Source of the DNA: Paludibacteraceae bacterium
GTDB taxonomy: Bacteria > Bacteroidota > Bacteroidia > Bacteroidales > Paludibacteraceae
NCBI GenBank assembly: GCA_017447875.1
Contig: JAFSMP010000002.1
Span: 1 to 63,437 of the forward strand
DNA length: 63,437 bases
Reading direction: 5' to 3'
Position numbers and translations under genes: made by a program
The notes under the pieces: generated by a model
Database searches by the model: none
What the model was told of the DNA's origin: nothing
The model's input: only the letters and a program-made list of their open reading frames with translations
In this document: piece by piece, positions 27,661-32,508 of the stretch
Numbering within the stretch: the stretch's first letter is position 1
Layout: each line of letters opens with the position of its first letter

Positions 27661-27956
27661 TGTATAGTGTAGATACTACCAATCAGTTTGAGAAATCTCT
27701 CAAAGAGTGCAAGCGGCAGGGTAAGCGCATAGATGATTTATGGGAAGTGGTAGCCATTCTGATGGAGGATGGTTGCTTACCTGATGAGTTTAAGCCGCAC
27801 ATTTTAACGGAAGAATACGCTGGTTTATGGGAGTGCCATATAGAGGACGACTGGTTGCTGATCTGGAAACAGAACAACAAGCAGCTCACCTTGTTGCTAA
27901 CCAACACCGGCTCACATGAATATTTGTTCGGCAAGAAAGGAGGAGAAAATGAGTGA
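27660..27956 (+). CDS. RelE/YafQ-family mRNA-cleaving toxin
   Basis: 98 residues. The start is the ATG at 27660 that overlaps the antitoxin stop; the GTG one codon earlier lies inside it. Family features: TNQFEKSLKECKRQGKRIDDLW at the start, DGCLPDEFKPHIL in the middle (the YafQ LPxxYxDHxL region), GLWECHIEDDWLLIWK, and the C-terminal LLLTNTGSHEYLFG with the conserved Thr-Gly-Ser-His. Such toxins cut mRNA on the ribosome and are held in check by the antitoxin. The catalytic His near the C-terminus (GSHEYLF) is present, so the toxin looks intact. Confidence 0.85.
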   Translation: MYSVDTTNQFEKSLKECKRQGKRIDDLWEVVAILMEDGCLPDEFKPHILTEEYAGLWECHIEDDWLLIWKQNNKQLTLLLTNTGSHEYLFGKKGGENE

Positions 27957-28056
27957 GGAACTTAAAAAAGCATTAGAAGTGTCTATCAAAGAAGCAGAGC
28001 GAGGAGAAGTTATCCATTACGAATCATTAGAAGATTTGAAAAGGGAGATAGGTTAA
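27949..28056 (+). CDS. Second antitoxin-like small ORF after the toxin
   Basis: 35 residues (MSEELKKALEVSIKEA...). It overlaps the toxin end by 8 bases and has AGGAGA just before the ATG. Its tail ERGEVIHYESLEDLKREIG matches the upstream antitoxin's tail AGRINHYSSLEELINKFK in pattern. Either an added antitoxin or a leftover of a neighbouring module. Confidence 0.55.
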   Translation: MSEELKKALEVSIKEAERGEVIHYESLEDLKREIG

Positions 28057-28080
28057 CATTCTCCAAAACATTTTTCCTAT

Positions 28081-28114
28081 AAGCAACAATTCCGAAAGGG
28101 GTTGTTGCTTTTGT
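28081..28114 (+). terminator. Terminator of toxin-antitoxin module 1
   Basis: AAGCAACAA / TTGTTGCTT stem around a 12-base loop, then TTTTGT, 25 bp after the last stop codon. Confidence 0.7.
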
Positions 28115-28222
28115 ATGTACATCATTACGAAAAAGGAACAGGAGTTCGTGGAGAACGGGGGTATCCGTGAGGCAATGTCCCGCGCCCGCATCCAATATAG
28201 GACCGAGCACCCCAATACCTAG
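28115..28222 (+). pseudogene. Fragment resembling the C-terminus of a four-helix-bundle-suffix protein
   Basis: A 35-codon open frame (MYIITKKEQEFVENGGIREA...) in which KKEQEFVENGGIREAMSRAR resembles the end of the Bacteroidota four-helix bundle suffix proteins (pattern FLExGGxRExMxRxR). The first ~150 residues of that family are missing. Taken as a relic; the family call is from memory of the motif. Confidence 0.4.
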
Positions 28223-28262
28223 TTCTACCTAGGACATCTTAGTTCTACCTAGTTAGACCTAG
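28216..28262. repeat. CCTAG-rich short repeat
   Basis: AGTTCTACCTAG occurs twice and a variant AGTTAGACCTAG once within 47 bp, with further TACCTAG/ACCTAG copies. The remaining part of the gap 28223-28520 holds this repeat and repeat R1; no gene is seen. Confidence 0.5.
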
Positions 28263-28368
28263 TGAGAAAAATAGAAACATAAAAAGAAAAAGATAGAAAA
28301 ATTTGGGTATAAGTCATTGGTTTAACATGTACTCACGAAACACCTTAATAAAATAAGCGCATATACGC

Positions 28369-28490
28369 GCGAAAGAAAAAAGCAATTAACAACTAAAAAC
28401 ATACCATCATAGAAAACGAACCATAGTGCATCGCTAAGCACTTAAAACCAAAGCGAAATGATCATTGACATAGTGGATTTACCGCAAAAA
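28369..28490 (+). repeat. Intergenic repeat R1, copy A
   Basis: 122 bp from gcgaaagaaaaaagcaatta to agtggatttaccgcaaaa, with a small hairpin AGTGC-N8-GCACT inside. It sits directly upstream of the promoter of toxin-antitoxin module 2. Copy B at 29014 sits at the same place before module 3. Confidence 0.85.
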
Positions 28491-28521
28491 GAAAGAATTT
28501 TTGCAGATTTATGCTGAATTA

Positions 28522-28566
28522 TTTGCATATGTCAGAATTTTGTTGTACTTTTGCACTCGCAAAAGT
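28522..28566 (+). promoter_or_regulatory. Promoter and overlapping dyad of toxin-antitoxin module 2
   Basis: TTTG (28522-28525), 20 bp, TACTTTTG (28546-28553). A dyad ACTTTTGC-N4-GCAAAAGT (28547-28566) overlaps the -7 box, as at modules 1 and 3 but with a different sequence. Confidence 0.65.
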
Positions 28567-28588
28567 TTAAGAGCAAATATTTGAGCAT

Positions 28589-28765
28589 ATGGAAGCATCA
28601 GTAAGACAAGCCCCCTTTGACTGGAGAGATAGTTCTGTAGAACGTCCTTTAGTTGATCCGGATTGGAAGAGCAAACCAAAGTACTCCGAAGAAGAGTTCT
28701 GGAACATGGCGTATGTCGATTTAGGGAAACGCTATGGGTTGAATGATATTCGTGAGGCAAAGTAA
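28589..28765 (+). CDS. Antitoxin-like small protein of degraded module 2
   Basis: 58 residues (MEASVRQAPFDWRD...LNDIREAK). It is acidic, Trp-rich at the start, and ends in a helix (EEEFWNMAYVDLGKRYGLNDIREAK) like those of short Bacteroidota antitoxins. It has its own promoter with dyad. The following toxin frame has lost its front, so this may now be an orphan antitoxin. Confidence 0.55.
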   Translation: MEASVRQAPFDWRDSSVERPLVDPDWKSKPKYSEEEFWNMAYVDLGKRYGLNDIREAK

Positions 28766-28908
28766 TTCCTATTGAACCGGAATTGTCTTTCTCAATGGGC
28801 TATCCTATTCGAAGATTAAACTACGAAAAGATGGCAGTTTTATATTCAGTCGATAATGATAATGTGAATATTCATCGCATTATGCCACAAAGCATGATTA
28901 TTTACTAA
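28756..28908 (+). pseudogene. Truncated RelE/ParE-like toxin
   Basis: The open frame reads GKVIPIEPELSFSMGYPIRR, then LNYEKMAVLYSVDNDN and VNIHRIMPQSMIIY, which resembles the C-terminal half of small RelE/ParE toxins (GYPIRE..., VLYxVD, hydrophobic strand, R-I-M-P). No ATG, GTG or TTG opens the frame before residue ~9 and the N-terminal helices are missing, so it is judged broken. Confidence 0.5.
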
Positions 28909-28926
28909 TCTTCAAAACACACTACA

Positions 28927-28988
28927 AAGCGGTAATCCACTAAGCGAGGTTTACCGCTTTTTTGTGCGTGTAGACCAGTATAATATAA
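28927..28988 (+). repeat. Intergenic repeat R2, copy 1, containing a terminator
   Basis: 62 bp identical to 29928-29989. It contains the hairpin AAGCGGTAA...TTACCGCTT with a T6 run, the terminator for module 2, then gtgcgtgtagaccagtataa. Confidence 0.85.
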
Positions 28989-29013
28989 GGTGCGTGCGTG
29001 CGCATATGCGTAC

Positions 29014-29152
29014 GCGAAAGAAAAAAGCAATTAACAACTAAAAAACATACCATCATAGAAAACGAACCATCATAGAAAACGAACCATAGTGCATCGCTAA
29101 GCACTTAAAACCAAAGCGAAATGATCATTGACATAGTGGATTTACCGCAAAA
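29014..29152 (+). repeat. Intergenic repeat R1, copy B
   Basis: 139 bp, nearly identical to copy A (28369-28490). The length difference is a 17-bp tandem duplication (tcatagaaaacgaacca) in this copy plus one-base changes in A-runs. It lies between R2 copy 1 and the promoter of module 3. Confidence 0.85.
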
Positions 29153-29183
29153 TGCACACAAAATGCATTTTTATGCCTAAATA

Positions 29184-29229
29184 TTTGCATATATCGAAAA
29201 AAAACTGTACCTTTGCAGCGTCAAAGGTA
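29184..29229 (+). promoter_or_regulatory. Promoter and overlapping dyad of toxin-antitoxin module 3
   Basis: TTTG (29184-29187), 20 bp, TACCTTTG (29208-29215). The dyad TACCTTTG-N6-CAAAGGTA (29208-29229) is identical, including the spacer, to the one at module 1, and is followed by the same CGAAAGGAGGCA leader before the ATG at 29256. Confidence 0.7.
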
Positions 29230-29255
29230 GTTAATGTAAACGAAAGGAGGCAATT

Positions 29256-29420
29256 ATGTTAGGCTTTAGTGCAAATAATGGAGTAGAAATCAAAGGACGC
29301 TATGCGCGCAATATGCGTGCTGCTGCTCAACGTCGAGAGACAGGTGCATTGAATAAACACGACAAACAGGTATATAGTTTCTTGAATGAAGAACCAAGAG
29401 TAACCCTTGTTCGTGGATAA
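29256..29420 (+). CDS. Small antitoxin of the GNAT-type module
   Basis: 54 residues (MLGFSANNGVEIKGRYARN...). It is basic in the middle (NMRAAAQRRETGALNKHDKQ) and has a short C-terminal strand (PRVTLVRG). It lies 2 bases before the acetyltransferase gene, under a promoter with an operator-like dyad. No known DNA-binding fold is recognised; the antitoxin call rests on size and gene order. Confidence 0.6.
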   Translation: MLGFSANNGVEIKGRYARNMRAAAQRRETGALNKHDKQVYSFLNEEPRVTLVRG

Positions 29421-29422
29421 TC

Positions 29423-29905
29423 ATGCAAAGTTCTTTCTTCGTACGTACGCTAACGGAATACTCGGATTTCCAAACATTCGAGTGTCGAGTGCCTTCGGTT
29501 AATGCGTTTGTTCATAACGGACTAACCGAGGCCTTGATTGAAAACCAATGCGATACGTACGGGGTATATGACGGAGATAAGTTAGCTGCTTTCTTTGCGT
29601 TAAAGAAAGACGAGCGATTTGTTGACGCAAAAGGAGAGAAATCTGCATTAGAGATAGCTTTTCTGGCTGTCGATAAGGAGTACGAGCTGCAAGGACTTGG
29701 ACGATCGATTATTCAGGAAATAGCGAAAATGGCAACCTCAGGAGAAACCATCTATAAATATCTCACTGTAGAAGCTTTAGTGATTACGCATCCGAAAAAG
29801 GAAAGATACGAAGCAGTGAGTTTCTATAAAAAATGCATGTTCCTTCAGGCTGAATTGTATGATCCTGCGAAAGATACGTTGAGTATGTATCTCCAGTTGG
29901 TTTGA
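29423..29905 (+). CDS. GNAT-family acetyltransferase toxin
   Basis: 160 residues with the GNAT fold. LEIAFLAVDKEYELQGLGRSII holds the acetyl-CoA loop Q-G-L-G-R and the preceding strand; YEAVSFYKKCMFLQAE is the C-terminal strand-helix with the Tyr typical of TacT/AtaT toxins. In that family the toxin acetylates charged tRNA and stops translation. Pairing with a tiny upstream partner under one promoter supports a toxin role over a ribosomal or drug acetyltransferase. The gene ends 22 bp before repeat R2 copy 2, which holds its terminator. Confidence 0.75.
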   Translation: MQSSFFVRTLTEYSDFQTFECRVPSVNAFVHNGLTEALIENQCDTYGVYDGDKLAAFFALKKDERFVDAKGEKSALEIAFLAVDKEYELQGLGRSIIQEIAKMATSGETIYKYLTVEALVITHPKKERYEAVSFYKKCMFLQAELYDPAKDTLSMYLQLV

Positions 29906-29927
29906 ACATAGAATCCATCAAATTTTT

Positions 29928-29989
29928 AAGCGGTAATCCACTAAGCGAGGTTTACCGCTTTTTTGTGCGTGTAGACCAGTATAATATAA
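29928..29989 (+). repeat. Intergenic repeat R2, copy 2, containing a terminator
   Basis: Identical over 62 bp to 28927-28988; the hairpin AAGCGGTAA/TTACCGCTT with a T-run terminates module 3. It is followed after 18 bp by a 31-bp start of repeat R1 (copy C, 30008-30038), which then runs into the truncated secreted-protein gene. Confidence 0.85.
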
Positions 29990-30049
29990 AACCGCGCGTA
30001 TGCGTACGCGAAGGAAAAAAGCAATTAACAACTAAAAATATTTAACATC

Positions 30050-30409
30050 ATGAAAAATTTTGACTTAATCGAAATGGCGAAAGCCATGAAAGAACACAAA
30101 TTGCGCCATATGTGGCGCTATGCGGCGATGATGGCATTGCTGCTTACTTTGACGTGCGGACAGGTGTGGGGAGATACAACACTTTTCAGTACAGAATTTA
30201 ACAATGCGGTTTGGAGTGGCAAAACTTTTTCGCAAGGGAATACCACAACTCCGCATGTATACAATGGTATAACATTTTATTGTAAATCGGGAAGCACTCA
30301 ATTATGGGGCACAGAACGAAAAGTACATCGGGGAAAATTGGAAATGCTTGTAAATAAGCGAGTTACGAGAATTACGACGAAAAACGAATTGTGCATTTGC
30401 TTGGCATAA
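30050..30409 (+). pseudogene. Secreted-protein gene truncated by the prophage
   Basis: The frame begins with a long signal peptide (MWRYAAMMALLLTLTCGQVWG after a charged 20-residue head), then a mature start TTLFSTEFNNAVWSGKTFSQ and YNGITFYCKSGSTQLWG, typical of large Bacteroidales surface proteins. From about residue 85 the text turns basic and unrelated (TERKVHRGKLEML...) and stops at 30407-30409 inside DNA that carries the direct repeats of the phage end. So only ~85 codons of the host gene remain here. The rest may lie beyond the prophage, outside this window. Confidence 0.65.
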
Positions 30410-30502
30410 GTTGACATTTGGTTTACATTTTGAGGGGTTGGAGCCCCTTTTATTGTGCATAAACTTTACATTTGCTTGGCATTGACTTGGCATCGGTTGG
30501 CA
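30394..30502. repeat. Direct repeats at the phage left end, candidate transposase sites
   Basis: CATTTGCTTGGCAT occurs at 30394-30407 and 30469-30482 (75 bp apart). TTGGCA is repeated again at 30487-30492 and 30497-30502, and ACATTTG also at 30414. Placement just inside the boundary fits the multiple transposase-binding sites of Mu-like ends. Confidence 0.5.
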
Positions 30503-31026
30503 GGCACGTACCAAAGAGGGTCAAAAGAGAGTCAAAAGCGCCGCCGACAAACGCCGCTCAGGACGGTCATCAGACGCGCCCGTGCAAACCTAATTAAAAA
30601 CACGCGCATAATGCGCCCACGCGCGTAATATGAGCCTCACGGGAACGTCTTGCTGACGCCAACGAAACGATGCTGTATAGTTATAACTAAACCGCCCTTT
30701 CAAGACCATTGAAACACCCCTTAAACGCCCCTGCAAAGAGGCGTTTTTTTGTGTCTATCGGTACCCATTGAGACGGTCATCCGGAATGATCCGAAAATTA
30801 GTTCTTTTACCCTTAAAATACCGAATTAGACCCGACTTAGACCCAAAATTAGACCCAAAACGAAGTGATTGCGTACCCCATACGACCTAAAACGAGCCGA
30901 AAAACGGCGATTTTTGCAGGATTGCCCCCCCCATAATTCCCAAAAACACCCCGATTGCGCACGGGATTTTGCGCAAACAAAGTGCGCGTAAATGTCTATA
31001 AATAAGGCAGATACGCGCATATATAT
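30410..31026. other. Gene-free phage left end
   Basis: No gene is seen between the truncated host frame and the repressor terminator. The stretch holds the end repeats, a small hairpin AGGGG-N6-CCCCT with TTTTATT (30433-30454), a second terminator (30724-30750) and CG-rich alternating sequence (cgcgcataatgcgcccacgcgcg). Confidence 0.5.
30724..30750 (+). terminator. Rightward terminator in the phage left end
   Basis: AACGCC-N10-GGCGTT followed by TTTTT. It would block host transcription entering the phage from the left. Confidence 0.65.
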
Positions 31027-31052
31027 AAAAAAAACGCGCGTAAAAACGCGCA
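31025..31052 (-). terminator. Terminator of the repressor gene
   Basis: On the minus strand GCGCGT-TTTT-ACGCGC is followed by G and a run of T (31034-31026). It lies 26 bp after the repressor stop. Confidence 0.65.
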
Positions 31053-31077
31053 TTTTTCGTATTTCGGAGGTATTGAA

Positions 31078-31827
31078 TTACTCTAACCGGATAGCTCCGA
31101 CCACAATAGAAATGGATCTAATTTCCTCTTTGGGCAATTCAAACGGCGGGTAGTTCGGATTGTCCGATTTACACAGCAGCATAGCCGAATCGCCCTCAAT
31201 GGGGAACAGTCGTTTGACCATAGCACCCTGTCTGGAGTCAATGACATAGATCTTCCCCCACTGAATAAATGTTATTTCGTCAATCTTCCGGCAAGCAAGT
31301 ATATCACCAGAGGAATACTTCGGGTACATAGATGATCCACTGACGCGGATGAGGAAGTCGGCATGTGCGGCTTCAAAGTCCGGCACGTCATAGTGTGCGC
31401 AGTCCAGTTCTGCCACCCCATTTTCATCCCATCCATTAAACCCAGCAACGGCATCAATGGGAATGAGCGGAATGCCGCCATTGACGACCTGTTTTGCGAC
31501 CGGGAGTTCTCTCGGTCTTCTCTCGGTCATCTCTCGGTCATCGGTCGGTGTTCCTTCGTTCATCCTTCGTAGTTCCTTCGAAGTTCCTTCGTGTTTATCA
31601 GTCACTGATGAGCGGAGCATATCTCCAGTACCAGTGAGCAACCAATCAGGCGACAAAGAGGGATAATTTTCAACTATACCTTTTATCCATTTCGCTTGTA
31701 CATCGGTACCTTGTGCCAATGCACGTGACAAAACTCCCTTACTCGCACCGATAGTTTTCTCGATGGAGCCAATGGTAATGCCCTCATTTTGGGCAAAAAG
31801 AGCCACTCTATCCAGTATATTTGCCAT
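31078..31827 (-). CDS. S24/LexA-like phage repressor
   Basis: 249 residues. The N-terminal ~70 residues are a helix-turn-helix domain (ITIGSIEKTIGASKGVLSRALAQG, and YPSLSPDWLLTGTGDML typical of Bacteroidota repressors). A linker follows (~78-110), then an S24 peptidase domain with Ser166 in SGSSMYP and Lys205 in MVKRLFPI; AVAGF (Ala128-Gly129) is a likely self-cleavage site. It should hold the prophage in lysogeny and be inactivated by self-cleavage after DNA damage. It is transcribed divergently from the cro-like gene with three copies of a 12-bp site nearby. The linker is encoded by eight 11-bp tandem repeats. Confidence 0.9.
   Translation of the reverse strand: MANILDRVALFAQNEGITIGSIEKTIGASKGVLSRALAQGTDVQAKWIKGIVENYPSLSPDWLLTGTGDMLRSSVTDKHEGTSKELRRMNEGTPTDDREMTERRPRELPVAKQVVNGGIPLIPIDAVAGFNGWDENGVAELDCAHYDVPDFEAAHADFLIRVSGSSMYPKYSSGDILACRKIDEITFIQWGKIYVIDSRQGAMVKRLFPIEGDSAMLLCKSDNPNYPPFELPKEEIRSISIVVGAIRLE
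31503..31590 (-). repeat. Eight 11-bp tandem repeats inside the repressor gene
   Basis: Read on the coding strand the units are GAAGGAACTTC, GAAGGAACTAC, GAAGGATGAAC, GAAGGAACACC, GACCGATGACC, GAGAGATGACC, GAGAGAAGACC, GAGAGAACTCC. They encode the linker between DNA-binding and peptidase domains. Since 11 is not a multiple of three, loss or gain of one unit shifts the frame. Confidence 0.85.
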
Positions 31828-31903
31828 ATTAAGTGATAATTTTCAACAAAAATGCACAAAAAGTGAAAATTTTCGCCGAAAAATTTTGTCGGTTGAAAAT
31901 TAT
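31663..31903. promoter_or_regulatory. Three copies of a 12-bp candidate operator GTTGAAAATTAT
   Basis: Exact copies: ATAATTTTCAAC at 31663-31674 (inside the repressor gene) and 31836-31847 (upstream of its ATG), and the reverse complement GTTGAAAATTAT at 31892-31903, between the -33 and -7 boxes of the early promoter. The last two face each other across 44 bp. Likely repressor or Cro sites; the intragenic copy could be chance or a looping site. Confidence 0.55.
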
Positions 31904-31915
31904 TTACTATCTTTG
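31884..31915 (+). promoter_or_regulatory. Early (lytic) promoter
   Basis: TTTTG (31884-31888), 19 bp, TATCTTTG (31908-31915). It drives the cro-like gene and the transposition operon; a candidate operator overlaps it. Confidence 0.65.
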
Positions 31916-31948
31916 CACTCGGAATTGGACAAATAACCAATTTCGCGA

Positions 31949-31979
31949 CAAAATTACAAAAAAAAATTGACATATACAA
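31949..31979 (-). promoter_or_regulatory. Repressor promoter
   Basis: On the minus strand TTG (31979-31977), 20 bp, TAATTTTG (31956-31949), giving a leader of about 115 nt. It faces and overlaps the transcript of the early promoter, an arrangement that suits a genetic switch. Confidence 0.5.
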
Positions 31980-32010
31980 GAAATCAACCCTATAAAATTC
32001 AAATTGTAAG

Positions 32011-32184
32011 ATGAATGCACTTTTTCACGGCTCTATTGCCAAGATCCAGAAAATGACCGGTTACAGTCGCACGACCATCAGCAATGCGCTGAATAATGGT
32101 ACTACCGGCAGGAAGGCAGAGCGTGTGCGCAAACTCTATAACATGAATTTCGCGCCGATATTCAAGATTGGCGAAAACAAGTAA
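32011..32184 (+). CDS. Small Cro/Ner-like DNA-binding protein
   Basis: 57 residues (MNALFHGSIAKIQKMTGYS...). IAKIQKMTGYSRTTISNALN is a clear helix-turn-helix: helix, turn at TGYS, recognition helix RTTISNAL. It is followed by a basic tail (GRKAERVRKLYNMN). First gene of the early operon and divergent from the repressor, the position of Ner in Mu or Cro in lambda. Likely represses the repressor or its own promoter. Confidence 0.75.
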   Translation: MNALFHGSIAKIQKMTGYSRTTISNALNNGTTGRKAERVRKLYNMNFAPIFKIGENK

Positions 32185-32212
32185 TACAGAAACCAATAAA
32201 AACAAAAGACCT

Positions 32213-32470
32213 ATGGAAAGTAAAACTATTCACATTGAAATGGATTGCATCCACAATCACCGTGAAAACACCATGACCTGTCTTTGGAACAATGGTGAGA
32301 TCAAAATCGTCGTTGACTGGAACACCGGGCAACTCGGCGTGATGAACAGAGGCAGAGTGATAGAAGTGCGCGATATCCACGGAATGGGTATTGATGAGTT
32401 CATGAAACTCCAAGAGCAATGCCAAGGTTATGCTGATTCACTCGCAGCATTTGACTGCATGGCAGTATAA
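32213..32470 (+). CDS. Early phage protein of unknown function
   Basis: 85 residues, starting at MESKTIHIEMDC. Beta-rich first half (TMTCLWNNGEIKIVVDWNTGQLGV) and a C-terminal helix (GIDEFMKLQEQCQGYADSLAAFDC); four Cys. Lies between the cro-like gene and the transposase, with the ACCAATAAAA-type leader shared with the transposase gene. Not recognised. Confidence 0.6.
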   Translation: MESKTIHIEMDCIHNHRENTMTCLWNNGEIKIVVDWNTGQLGVMNRGRVIEVRDIHGMGIDEFMKLQEQCQGYADSLAAFDCMAV

Positions 32471-32508
32471 CAAGAATTAAGCAGAAACCAATAAAAAGAC
32501 CAGCAATT

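Noticed and set aside
28369-30038. Integron cassette array
   Set aside because: No integrase gene and no attC-like folded sites are seen; the repeats contain plain terminators and leader sequence, and cassettes keep their own promoters.
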